Assembly (NCBI RefSeq): GCF_002272245.1
Contig: NZ_NPDD01000145.1
Location: 1-42,551, forward strand
Direction of reading: 5' to 3'
DNA from: Bacillus sp. 7884-1
GTDB lineage: Bacteria > Bacillota > Bacilli > Bacillales > Cytobacillaceae
DNA length: 42,551 nt
Positions 14,449-22,789 of this stretch are shown here, piece after piece (the first letter of the stretch is position 1; each line of letters opens with the position of its first letter). The notes below the pieces were generated by a model. The model was not told the DNA's origin, searched no databases, and saw only the letters and a list, made by a program, of their open reading frames with translations. The position numbers and the translations under genes are program-made.

Positions 14449-15261
14449 TTACTGAAATCGCCAATATCCATTTAACATTTCAATAAAGCTGTTTTGATTG
14501 GTTTCTGCTAAGTTTACTAGAAAAGGTGTTTCCCCTCTTTCATGTAAGACCTTTCCTGCTGGCCCATTACCAAGCGGTGTGCAGAATAATAGATTTGTGC
14601 CAGGCAATTCTAATTTTCGACATCGTGCCTGTAAGCCTTCCTCCCTGAACTCTTCACTCGGGGTTAGGTTAAATAACTTTCCCCATGTACTTATCGTATC
14701 TTCTAAATTCCTTACGACAAACCCGACACTTTCAAATTTGGAATTTTCGCTAGCATGCCTTCCTAAGATTCCTTGTTCCTTAAACGCGGCCATCCTTTCT
14801 TCATCACTTTTTTCCCATTGGATGAAAAAAGGAAGTGATAGCTCATTAGGTTGATCCTCGATGAAAAGAAGATTCCACTTGATCACTTCCCCGCTTGCAG
14901 TAACACGTTGTCCTGGGAGTGGACCATGTACGGTAAAACTCTCTTCTCTTAGCGTTATGGCTAATTCGTTTATCTGATCCGTTCGAATCGCTATTTTAGC
15001 AGGACCTTCTCGATTCTCTTTAAACAGCTGCTTCACAATTTGGGTAATTAATTGATTCTCTTCATGTTGTTCAGCAATCGATACCTGTTCAATCCCTAAA
15101 AATTCTATATAGCTTAAATCAAAAAAACTGAGAGTATTGTAGGTTCCCCATGATTCATGACGGCCGCCTTGAACAACATGGATTCCATTTTCTGAAAGAG
15201 GTTGTATCGCATTTTCAGGTTTATGTTTAAACCAAACTAAATGATCAAATGATAATTTCAT
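14449..15261 (-). CDS. VOC/glyoxalase-like domain protein
   Basis: A 270-aa protein of the Glyoxalase_3-type VOC group. The first half begins MKLSFDHLVWFKHKPENAI, a metal-ligand His position. The second half has a repeat of the fold (SVGFVVRNLEDTISTWGKLF). Such proteins bind a divalent metal and a small organic ligand; the reaction is unknown. ATG 15261 follows GGAAAGGGAAACAAT. A longer frame back to 15315 would run through the terC terminator and is not credible. Confidence 0.83.
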   Translation of the reverse strand: MKLSFDHLVWFKHKPENAIQPLSENGIHVVQGGRHESWGTYNTLSFFDLSYIEFLGIEQVSIAEQHEENQLITQIVKQLFKENREGPAKIAIRTDQINELAITLREESFTVHGPLPGQRVTASGEVIKWNLLFIEDQPNELSLPFFIQWEKSDEERMAAFKEQGILGRHASENSKFESVGFVVRNLEDTISTWGKLFNLTPSEEFREEGLQARCRKLELPGTNLLFCTPLGNGPAGKVLHERGETPFLVNLAETNQNSFIEMLNGYWRFQ

Positions 15262-15285
15262 ATTGTTTCCCTTTCCAAATAAATG

Positions 15286-15319
15286 AAAAAATGGCTTGAT
15301 ATGGTTCCAAGCCATTTTT
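15286..15319 (-). terminator. Terminator after the second terC
   Basis: Perfect 11-base arms, AAAAATGGCTT and AAGCCATTTTT, lie between the TerC stop (15335) and the start of the VOC gene (15261). A run on one side and T run on the other make it effective in both directions. Confidence 0.92.
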
Positions 15320-15334
15320 CTATGATGTTGTTCC

Positions 15335-16075
15335 TTACGTAGATTGTTCTGTTTTCTTACCAGATAAAAACCAGCCGCCTAATGCAATAAGAAGCATAAC
15401 AGACCAAAAGATGGTATTCCAAATCGGTCCTTCTACAAAATCATGAGGAATAATGTGTAATGCCGGATGCGCAAGAGTGTGCATCAATAGCTTAACCCCG
15501 ACCCAGCCAACAAGTAACATCGCTGCTGTTTCAAGGGTAGGGCGTTGTGTTAGGACTTTAACAAAGAATCCTGCAGCAAATCGAATTACGATTAATCCAG
15601 CGATTGCACCGATTAATATAACAATAAATTGCGCGCCATCCATTCCACCGATTTGGCGCATTGGCGTACCTGGTAATGCGATAACAAGAGCGACTGCAGC
15701 TAAAATTGAATCAACAGCAAAGGCTATATCGGCTAATGCAATTTGAGCTACAGTAGCTCGGTAGCTTTTCCCTGCTTTCTCTTTACCGCCATGATCCTTT
15801 TTAAGCAAATGCTTTAATGCGATGAAAATTAAATACGCAGCCCCAATCGCTTGAATCCACCAAACATGAAACAAAAACGAAATAATAAAGATGGCACCAA
15901 TCCTAAAGACAAAGGCTAATAATAATCCAATATTAATTGCTTTTTTTTGCTGTTCCTCTGGCAAATGCTTCGCCATAATAGCTAATACCAAAGCATTATC
16001 TGCAGATAATAAGCCTTCTAACAAAATCAAAATAAGTAAAACCCATCCATACTCTACTAACAAAGAAAACTCCAT
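15335..16075 (-). CDS. TerC family integral membrane protein (second copy)
   Basis: A 246-aa protein with seven to eight helices. The acidic motifs are EGLLSADNALVLAIMAKHLP (Glu20, Asp26, Asn27) and ALADIAFAVDSILAA. Its N-terminus is shorter than that of the copy at 4413-5135 and the C-terminal third differs, so the two are distinct paralogues. Role by family: manganese export or metal delivery at the membrane. AGGGGGATAAA precedes the ATG. No manganese riboswitch is visible in the 250 bases upstream, which instead carry a tandem array. Confidence 0.88.
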   Translation of the reverse strand: MEFSLLVEYGWVLLILILLEGLLSADNALVLAIMAKHLPEEQQKKAINIGLLLAFVFRIGAIFIISFLFHVWWIQAIGAAYLIFIALKHLLKKDHGGKEKAGKSYRATVAQIALADIAFAVDSILAAVALVIALPGTPMRQIGGMDGAQFIVILIGAIAGLIVIRFAAGFFVKVLTQRPTLETAAMLLVGWVGVKLLMHTLAHPALHIIPHDFVEGPIWNTIFWSVMLLIALGGWFLSGKKTEQST

Positions 16076-16213
16076 TTTATCCCCCTAAGTAAGATTGCAC
16101 CGTAATAATAGTATAAATTATGTTTACCCTGTATTAATACTATTTTGCACAATTTCATTGATAAATTTCCATTACAAAAAAAATTATATCGCACGTGAGA
16201 TGGTAATTCTATT

Positions 16214-16317
16214 GGATAAGCGGGGGCTTTCTCTCGGATAAAGGAAAGTACTCTCGGATAAGCAGGATTTACTCTCACATAACGAAAGTAACTCCCGGAT
16301 ATGCTGACTTTGCTCTC
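16214..16317. repeat. Five 20-22-bp tandem repeats between vanY and terC
   Basis: Units are 16214-16235, 16236-16255, 16256-16276, 16277-16296 and 16297-16317. Consensus is GGATAAG, a variable centre, then ACTCTC. The units are degenerate and vary in length, so the array is not coding. It lies 139 bases upstream of terC and nine bases beyond the end of the VanY gene. Confidence 0.88.
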
Positions 16318-16326
16318 ACCTTATAT

Positions 16327-17190
16327 TTATGATGTGTATTCAGTTACAATAACTCCATCAATATTATTTCCTGAGATCTCATATTTGCTATTCTCTGGCA
16401 CTTTTATTGACCTACTTGTTACGATGGGATAATAAGTAACGGTAAATTCTTCACCATTAACGATAGCCGTAATGTGCTTTTCTTCTCTTAGATATTCCAT
16501 ATATTCTTCCAAAGCGAAATTCTTTTCTTGGATGATCGCACTGTGAGGCAGTCCTACATAGCGGATATGCCATGGTTCATATTGAATTCCAGTAACCTGC
16601 GTTTTATCCTTTGGATAGCGTAAGATGAAACCATATTTCCATGCGTTTTGTTCAATCCACCTACCTTCAGGTGCCTCACTCATTTTCATTTGTGTCGAAC
16701 CTACATCCAATGATAACCCTAAATTATGTTCACTATGTCCCGCAGGCAAAGCTAAGCTAGACCCCATTTGTTGATATAGTACATTCTGCTCATCAAAGTC
16801 CCTGAAACCACTATTAATAGAAAAATTACGAACCCCTTCTTCTCCTGCAGCATTTATCATCTCTGAAAACTCATATGCAACTTCTTCTGACAAATAAATT
16901 TCACTTTCTAATAGCCCATAACCCTCTGTCAATTCCCTGTGTTCAATTAAATTTACGACATCTGATTTAATACTCTCTTCATGAACAGGGTACTCATTGT
17001 TGACCAATAGTAAATTTCCTTGATAAACGAGTTCCTCTCTTATCTCTACCAATTGAGTACTTTCATCTAATTTATGATCTGGCACAAAATGTTTAATCTC
17101 TACTTTATTATCTTTAAAAAACTCTAATCTATTTACCACTGTAATTCCCAGGCTTAATACAACTAACAATAAAAATCCCCACTTTTTCAT
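16327..17190 (-). CDS. vanY: VanY-type D,D-carboxypeptidase (M15B)
   Basis: A 287-aa membrane-anchored zinc peptidase. Residues 5-20 form the signal anchor. The metal site is SEHNLGLSLDVG (His155, Asp162) and EPWHIRYVG (Glu205 as catalytic base, His208). VanY-type enzymes remove the terminal D-Ala from peptidoglycan precursors. About 60 residues follow the catalytic domain. The two-component genes lie directly upstream and are likely its regulators. There is no vanHAX, so this is a cell wall trimming enzyme and not a full glycopeptide resistance cluster. Confidence 0.87.
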   Translation of the reverse strand: MKKWGFLLLVVLSLGITVVNRLEFFKDNKVEIKHFVPDHKLDESTQLVEIREELVYQGNLLLVNNEYPVHEESIKSDVVNLIEHRELTEGYGLLESEIYLSEEVAYEFSEMINAAGEEGVRNFSINSGFRDFDEQNVLYQQMGSSLALPAGHSEHNLGLSLDVGSTQMKMSEAPEGRWIEQNAWKYGFILRYPKDKTQVTGIQYEPWHIRYVGLPHSAIIQEKNFALEEYMEYLREEKHITAIVNGEEFTVTYYPIVTSRSIKVPENSKYEISGNNIDGVIVTEYTS

Positions 17191-17282
17191 TTTAAATATC
17201 CTCCTATTTCTATCTTGGTACTAGAATAGGAAAAACTATTTAAATAAAAAGTGGGGTAAAGTTTAAATTTTTCTTAAGTTTT

Positions 17283-18398
17283 TTACTTTGATTGATCCAT
17301 AGCGATACTCACTTGTGGTAAACGAACTTCAAATACCGTACGAATTAAACTGCTTTCAACTGAAATTGTCCCATTGTGCTGCTCGACAATATTCTTCGCT
17401 ATGAATAAACCGAGACCTGTACTATCCTCTTGATGTCCCCGTGCTTTGTCACCGGTATAAAACATATCAAAGATATGTGGAAGTTCACTAGGAGGAATGC
17501 TGTCCCCATAATTTACAATCTGAACAACTACTTCCCCTTTCTCGATAAAACCGTTAATATCGACATACTGACCATCAACCCCATACCGGTTTGCGTTGGT
17601 TAAAAGGTTTTCAAACACTCGTGCTAACAGCTCCCCATCACCTAAAATAGAAAGCGAAGGAAGTATATACAAACGAACAATCAAATGATTTTTTTCAAAG
17701 ACAGGATACATTTCTTCCTTTAATTGATAAAGCAGGTCACTTAAATTAAGTTGCTGTTTTTGAATCTGTAGCATTCCGTAATTCATTCTAGTAATTTCAA
17801 ATAGTTCATCAATCAATCGTTCTAAACGCTGAGATTTTGTAAAAGCAATGGTTAAATAATGTTTAGCCTGATCCTTTGTCAAATTTCCATCCTTAAGAAT
17901 TAAATCCAAATACCCGATAACAGATGTAAGTGGTGTCCGTAAATCATGTGCCAAATTGACAACTAACTGATCCTTACTGCTTTCCGAAAAATCTCCTCTT
18001 AGAACAGCTTCTTCCAATTTTTCACTTGCGAGATTAATGTCATGGGCAATAGTGCTAAATTCATCATTTGATCGGATATGAACCCGCTGTTTAAAGTCTC
18101 CACGCGCGAGATTGTGAATTCCATTTGATATCTCATTAAAATAGGTTGTATAGGGCTTAGTAAGTAAATAAAAAAACAAGATTGAAAGCGGGATAAATAG
18201 CAGTAAAAAGAAGTTTATGTCACCAATACTTCCCATAAATAACCGGAGCTGTGCCAGTGGATCGCCCCATTGAACCCAAGTGCGATAGTACCATTGAAGT
18301 CCTTTAAAGATGATATAGGTTATGGTACCAGACAAAAACATGCTTAATCCAAATAAGAGAACCATTCTAGAACGGAAGCTTCGTACGACTTTATCCAT
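17283..18398 (-). CDS. Sensor histidine kinase, VanS-like
   Basis: A 371-aa kinase. Membrane helices lie at about 12-32 and 62-80 with a ~30-residue extracytoplasmic loop; a HAMP linker follows to ~130. The HisKA box is NLAHDLRTPLTSVIGYLDLI (His151). The ATPase part has NLLTNANRYG (N box) and GLGLFIAKNIVEQHNG (G box). The short outer loop suggests sensing at or in the membrane, as in VanS. It overlaps the regulator gene by eight bases, so the two are co-translated, with vanY 92 bases downstream. Confidence 0.88.
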   Translation of the reverse strand: MDKVVRSFRSRMVLLFGLSMFLSGTITYIIFKGLQWYYRTWVQWGDPLAQLRLFMGSIGDINFFLLLFIPLSILFFYLLTKPYTTYFNEISNGIHNLARGDFKQRVHIRSNDEFSTIAHDINLASEKLEEAVLRGDFSESSKDQLVVNLAHDLRTPLTSVIGYLDLILKDGNLTKDQAKHYLTIAFTKSQRLERLIDELFEITRMNYGMLQIQKQQLNLSDLLYQLKEEMYPVFEKNHLIVRLYILPSLSILGDGELLARVFENLLTNANRYGVDGQYVDINGFIEKGEVVVQIVNYGDSIPPSELPHIFDMFYTGDKARGHQEDSTGLGLFIAKNIVEQHNGTISVESSLIRTVFEVRLPQVSIAMDQSK

Positions 18399-19086
18399 TG
18401 AATGTATACCCGACTCCCCACACGGTTTTAATTAATTTATTTTTTCGTTTATCGTCTTCAAGCTTTTTCCGTAACGTACGAATATGTACCATTACAGTAT
18501 TAGCACCTTCAAAGTAGGCTTCGCCCCATACCTTTTGAAAAATATTTTCCACACTAAATACCTTCTTTGGATTACTAGTTAGTAAATATAAAATATCAAA
18601 TTCTTTTGGCGTTAGGTTGATGTGTTCACCATATAAAGAAACTGTCCGTTGTTCTGGAGAAATAACCAATCCGCCAAATTCCAAGCTAGAAACATGATTG
18701 ACTTTAGGTTGATTCAACATCAAAAACCGGCGCAGCTGTGCATTTACACGAGCAACTAATTCAATGGGGGTGAAAGGTTTCGTCATGTAATCGTCTGCCC
18801 CAATCACAAGACCTTGTACCTTATCGAAATCAGATGTCTTAGCACTCAAAAAAATGATGGGCATATTATGTTGTTCACGAATTTGACGGGTAACCTCATA
18901 ACCATCCATTTTCGGCATCATGATATCCAAAATGGCTAAATCAATCGATTGAGTCTGGATTACTTGAAGGGCTTCCTCCCCATCAGACACTTTTATAACT
19001 TTATAGCCTTCCTTTTCTAAATGGATGGCAATTAAATTTGCAATTTCTTCTTCATCATCTGCAACTAAAATCGATATACTTTTCAT
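18391..19086 (-). CDS. OmpR-family response regulator, VanR-like
   Basis: A 231-aa regulator. The receiver domain (1-120) has the acidic pair Asp10/Asp11, phospho-acceptor Asp54 (LDIMMPKMDGYE), and Lys103. The C-terminal winged helix ends LIKTVWGVGYTF, typical of OmpR/PhoB. It heads the regulator-kinase-VanY run. ATG at 19086 after AATAGGAGTGTATAG. An inverted repeat overlaps its presumed promoter. Confidence 0.88.
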   Translation of the reverse strand: MKSISILVADDEEEIANLIAIHLEKEGYKVIKVSDGEEALQVIQTQSIDLAILDIMMPKMDGYEVTRQIREQHNMPIIFLSAKTSDFDKVQGLVIGADDYMTKPFTPIELVARVNAQLRRFLMLNQPKVNHVSSLEFGGLVISPEQRTVSLYGEHINLTPKEFDILYLLTSNPKKVFSVENIFQKVWGEAYFEGANTVMVHIRTLRKKLEDDKRKNKLIKTVWGVGYTFNG

Positions 19087-19119
19087 CTATACACTCCTAT
19101 TACATTCCATTCATAAGAA

Positions 19120-19168
19120 ATTATAATCGATTGTTTATAGGTTAGGAAGTTTTAACACAATAACTTCC
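19120..19168 (-). promoter_or_regulatory. Putative promoter and inverted repeat upstream of the VanR-like gene
   Basis: On the minus strand a TATAAT (-10, 19120-19125) lies 17 bases from a weak -35 (TTCCTA, 19143-19148). The -35 sits inside one arm of an inverted repeat GGAAGTT-N10-AACTTCC (19145-19168). OmpR-family regulators usually bind direct repeats, so the inverted repeat could belong to another regulator or be a hairpin. Confidence 0.4.
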
Positions 19169-19190
19169 AATACCCTTTGATTATATAAAA

Positions 19191-19217
19191 GAAAAAACAC
19201 CATTTCAGGTGTTTTTA
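19191..19217. terminator. Terminator after the DedA gene
   Basis: AAAAAACACC pairs with GGTGTTTTTA around ATTTCA. It lies 13 bases past the stop of the DedA gene (19230), with A/T runs on both sides. Confidence 0.85.
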
Positions 19218-19229
19218 GTTTAAAGCTAT

Positions 19230-19844
19230 CTAGCTTATCACATTTTCTTTCATTAATTTCTTTTGCTGACGATAACTTAAAAATTTTATTCCCATATAAA
19301 ACAAAGTGATTAGGGCAAATAAAATAAATAGCAATAGTTGATAATCAGTTACTGTATTCATAACGGTACTGAAATCACCAGGATAAAAGTGACCAATACT
19401 TAAAAACAGAAAGGTGGACGGAGCAATTCCAATCATCGTAAGTAGTGTATAGGTTCGAAGTTTCATATGAGACATTCCCGCTAAAAAAGGAACAAAATTC
19501 CCTAAATGAAGCGGACTCGAAATGGCAACACTCCAAACTCCATTCTTGCTAAAAGCCTTTTTAGCCTTTGTTAATTTTGCTCTTTTTGCATCACTCAACC
19601 GGTTTTCCACAGATTTACCAAATTTATATCCAATAAAATAGGGAATCCAACTCCCTATCGCGTATAGAAAGCTGCCTGCTATTGAAATCCAGGTCATCTC
19701 GAACCAGGTCAAATCTAAAATAAATCCCACTGTAACCATGATAAACGAGCCGATAAAGGGAAGAGCACTTCCTTCAATAAATATAGAAATGAATACTCCC
19801 CATATCCCCCATTCCTTGATAAGGGACAATATTGATTCAGTCAT
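19230..19844 (-). CDS. DedA family membrane protein
   Basis: A 204-aa membrane protein of the DedA/VTT group. It shows the family pattern: FIEGSALPFIGSFIMV, then SFLYAIGSWIPYFIGYKFG, then PLHLGNFVPFLAGMSHM. DedA proteins include flippases that recycle undecaprenyl phosphate and phospholipids; which lipid is moved here is unknown. ATG 19844 follows GGAGTGAGAAGG; the ATG ten codons earlier has no site. Confidence 0.87.
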   Translation of the reverse strand: MTESILSLIKEWGIWGVFISIFIEGSALPFIGSFIMVTVGFILDLTWFEMTWISIAGSFLYAIGSWIPYFIGYKFGKSVENRLSDAKRAKLTKAKKAFSKNGVWSVAISSPLHLGNFVPFLAGMSHMKLRTYTLLTMIGIAPSTFLFLSIGHFYPGDFSTVMNTVTDYQLLLFILFALITLFYMGIKFLSYRQQKKLMKENVIS

Positions 19845-19986
19845 CCTTCTCACTCCATTATATAATGTAATCATAGTATAGTAGAGTTTTTAAATTACCA
19901 GAAGATACTGAAGTAGTAAGTTTATCTAAGACTTGAGGAGTAGAGACAGTGTAGGACCTCAGGCGAGTTATGGATGAATGGTCCCA

Positions 19987-20511
19987 CTATTTTCGTAAAA
20001 CAGTAATAAAACCATCCAAAATTGTATGACTTACTGAAAATCCTTTATGCTTATAGAATTCCAAGGCGTTATCATTTCCATTTGAGACATAGATAAAATA
20101 ATCCTCGACATCATCAAATTGCTTCAGCCAGTCCAAAGACATATTAAAAAGTTTAGAACCAATCCCATACTGTCTATATTCATCTTTTATATAAAATTGC
20201 GATAGACAACCTACATTCTTTTTACGAACAGATGAAAGATCAAAAAAAGTAGCGAAATTATTCGAATAGGCTTCCTTTGGAGAAATATTGGAATAGACGT
20301 AGGCTACAAATTTCTCACCATCTTTTACCACAACGATGTAATTGTGTATGGCTTTTTCTACGGAAGGAACCATCCGAGTATCAAAATTCATATGGTCAAA
20401 CATTTCAGGATTAATATAGGCTTTTGACTTTTGGAAAGCCATCAGTTCATTGCATAAGTCTCTACAGCATTCAATTTCGTCATCGTTTATGATTTCATAT
20501 GTCAATTCCAT
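19987..20511 (-). CDS. GNAT family N-acetyltransferase
   Basis: A 174-aa GNAT enzyme. Motif A is CLSQFYIKDEYRQYGIGSKL (Q/R-x-x-G-x-G/A type), and the C-terminal strand has YIYVSNGNDNALEFYKHKGF in near form. The acceptor is unknown. ATG 20511 lies after GGGGAGTGGAGCGC and 16 bases past the HAD gene; a start 13 codons earlier would overlap that gene. It is probably co-transcribed with the HAD gene. Confidence 0.86.
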   Translation of the reverse strand: MELTYEIINDDEIECCRDLCNELMAFQKSKAYINPEMFDHMNFDTRMVPSVEKAIHNYIVVVKDGEKFVAYVYSNISPKEAYSNNFATFFDLSSVRKKNVGCLSQFYIKDEYRQYGIGSKLFNMSLDWLKQFDDVEDYFIYVSNGNDNALEFYKHKGFSVSHTILDGFITVLRK

Positions 20512-20527
20512 GCGCTCCACTCCCCTT

Positions 20528-21231
20528 TTAATAGCTTCCCGTTTTAACACGTAATATTTGTATTATTTCCTCAAGGTTGTGAATTTGATAGGATGGGTTA
20601 ATATTAGTATGATTTTGTTTCATATTAGGATTAAACCAGCATGTATCCAATCCAGCCAGCTCCCCGCCCTTAATGTCAGCACTTAATGAATCGCCGATAA
20701 TTAGTGCCTCATCAACTCTGAAATTAGGGATTCTAGAAAAAACATAATCAAAAAATTCCTTCATAGGCTTTTGATAACCTGTGTCTTCCGATACAAATAT
20801 GTCCTTAAACAGTGGAAATAATCCTGAATCACGTAAACGTTTATCCTGAGTCTTGGACACACCGTTGGTTACAACGTACAAGTCATAATCGTTGTGAAGT
20901 TCAGAGATTAGCTCAAAAGCTCCATTCATCAGTTGATGCCCTTTTTCAAGGTGAAGGCGATAGTTTTTTCGAGTAAGGTCCCATCCACTACTTTGTCATA
21001 CTGATTAAATAAGACAGAAAAGCGTGTGTTGACAACCTCATCCCTGTCCAATTCTCCATCTTCAAATCTCTTCCATAGACCCTGGTTAATTTTTTTATAT
21101 TGCTCTTCTATTTCTGAGGTCAGAGGAATGTTCTGCTCCTCGAAAAGGAGTTGTAACGCTAATTTTTCCGCTGCACCAAAATCTAATAGAGTGTCATCTA
21201 CATCGAAAAACAAAGTCTTATATTTTTTCAA
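20528..21231 (-). pseudogene. yfnB: HAD phosphatase, YfnB/YjjG type, with a 1-nt frameshift
   Basis: The N-terminal 100 codons (TTG start at 21231 after GGAGAGATACC) carry the HAD nucleophile motif FFDVDDTLLDF. The frame then runs off at a run of six A (T on the plus strand, 20964-20969). The rest continues in the -1 frame: reading seven A there gives LEKNYRLHLEKGHQL leading into NGAFELISELHNDYDLYVVTN and the late motifs GYQKP and IIGDSLSADI. So one base is missing in a homopolymer. YfnB-type enzymes are nucleotidase-like HAD phosphatases. It may be a true loss, an assembly error, or recoding; the sequence alone cannot say. Confidence 0.88.
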
Positions 21232-21356
21232 AGGTATCTCTCCATCTTCTGTTTACTTTTCAGCATGAAGCTGCTTAGTGGCTGATTTGCTGAGTTAGCC
21301 CATAATATTCCTATATATTATACACTTCATTGTGAAATATTTTAATAGAATCTCAT

Positions 21357-21581
21357 GTCTGGCTGCAAGAGGTAACTGCATTGTCGGTAATGCGGACAAT
21401 TCCTTGCACTCTGTCACTCCAGCAGGTCTGCATTAACCGTAACGCTGTTATTTGTTTGTTATCGGTCACTCCAGCATACCTCCATTGACCGTAAAGCTAT
21501 TAATTTCTATCACTCGGTCACTCCAGTAGGTTTGCATTGACTGTAACGCTGTTATTTTCTTGCTCACGGTCACTCCACTGC
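21357..21581. repeat. 52-bp tandem repeats upstream of the SUOX-like gene
   Basis: Exact 52-base spacing: GTCACTCCAG starts at 21413, 21465 and 21517, and a truncated copy at 21569. A degraded unit precedes them from about 21357. Each full unit carries CGGTCA and TGACCG facing each other, so units can fold into hairpins. A period of 52 is not divisible by three and stops occur, so this is not coding. It fills most of the 442-base gene-free stretch 21232-21673. Confidence 0.88.
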
Positions 21582-21673
21582 TATATAAAGAATTTTTATG
21601 TTCTCATAATGAAACCTAATTCATTCACTTATAACATACATTACTATTGATATTTTTTTATAAGGAGGAAATT

Positions 21674-22741
21674 ATGGATGATCTAAAACATCATGTTGTG
21701 AAGCCTTATTTAGTAACACGGAGTTTGCAACCTGAAAATCAGGAAACACCGATACAATTTATTAAGACTGATAAATTCAATAAACATTTATTCTATAGGC
21801 GTAACCATTTTTCTTATCCAAAGCTAACCCATTCAAATTATTTTCTCCCTATAAAAGGTTTAGTTACTACGCCCATACTGGTATCTATGCAAACCATTCT
21901 TCAATTACCCGCAAAAACGGTAGAAGTTGTCCTTGAATGCTCGGGAAATAAGCGGAGTTTATTTGAACCAAAGGTGTTTGGCGAACAATGGGAAAAGGGA
22001 GCCATTAGCCAAGGCATTTGGAAAGGCGTTTCCTTATGCACCCTGCTTGAACTTTCCGGAATAAAAAAAGCAGCAAAAGAAGTGGTTGTGGAAGGATATG
22101 ACTTTGGAGAAAGAACAGATTTAGACAAGGTCATCTCTTATACTAGGAGTTTACCAATCGAGAAGGCTCTTCATCCTGATACCATAATTGCTTATGAATA
22201 TAATAATCAACCAATACCCTTTAAACACGGTTTTCCATTGAGGTTAATTGTTCCACAGTGGTATGGCATGGCTTCTGTCAAATGGATTAAGCAAATATGT
22301 GTAATAAGTTCAAACTTTACTGGGCCATTTCAGAGCATTGATTATAAATATTATCCAAATCAGGACAATGACAATGGTGCACATCCTGTCACTACCATAA
22401 ATGTAAATTCGACGATTCAAAAACCGTTAGATATGGCTAAATTTAATACTGGCAACCATGTAATAAAAGGCATTGCTTGGTCAGGTAAAGGCTTTATTAC
22501 CAAAGTAGAAATTAGCACGGATAATGGTGATACTTGGTTTGATGCAAAGATTGTTCATTCGAATTCAAGTTACAGCTGGGTTTCTTGGACTTATGAATGG
22601 AGGGCAGCAGAAAAAGGTATTTATACCATTAAGGCAAAAGCAACTGACTCTCATGGTCGAATCCAGCCAATCAAACCCTATTGGAATAGAAGAGGCTATG
22701 GATATAATGCAGTCGATCAAGTTAAGGTAAAGATTGAATAG
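21674..22741 (+). CDS. Sulfite-oxidase-type molybdopterin oxidoreductase
   Basis: A 355-aa enzyme of the SUOX family. The molybdenum-ligand Cys is in VVLECSGNKRS (about residue 88). The N-terminal ~230 residues form the Moco-binding domain, with GFPLRLIVPQWYGMASVKW as the cofactor pocket. The C-terminal ~110 residues are the Mo-co dimerisation domain (VEISTDNGDTWFDA). There is no Tat or Sec signal, so it is cytoplasmic, unlike most sulfite oxidases. The substrate and electron acceptor are unknown. AAGGAGGAAATT precedes ATG 21674. Confidence 0.86.
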   Translation: MDDLKHHVVKPYLVTRSLQPENQETPIQFIKTDKFNKHLFYRRNHFSYPKLTHSNYFLPIKGLVTTPILVSMQTILQLPAKTVEVVLECSGNKRSLFEPKVFGEQWEKGAISQGIWKGVSLCTLLELSGIKKAAKEVVVEGYDFGERTDLDKVISYTRSLPIEKALHPDTIIAYEYNNQPIPFKHGFPLRLIVPQWYGMASVKWIKQICVISSNFTGPFQSIDYKYYPNQDNDNGAHPVTTINVNSTIQKPLDMAKFNTGNHVIKGIAWSGKGFITKVEISTDNGDTWFDAKIVHSNSSYSWVSWTYEWRAAEKGIYTIKAKATDSHGRIQPIKPYWNRRGYGYNAVDQVKVKIE

Positions 22742-22750
22742 TTTATAATT

Positions 22751-22788
22751 AAAAACACCTCCCATTTGAAGTAATGGGAGGTGTTTTT
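22751..22788. terminator. Bidirectional terminator between SUOX-like and MFS genes
   Basis: Arms AAAAACACCTCCCAT and ATGGGAGGTGTTTTT match perfectly over 15 bases around an eight-base loop. The two genes converge here. Confidence 0.95.
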
Positions 22789-22789
22789 G

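Noticed and set aside
16057..16278. 73-codon minus-strand frame running through the 20-22-bp tandem array
   Set aside because: Array units vary in length, so the frame is not maintained through them, and the end overlaps terC.
16327..19086. Glycopeptide resistance cluster
   Set aside because: Only VanR/VanS/VanY-like genes are present; no vanH, vanA/B-type ligase or vanX is found on either side.
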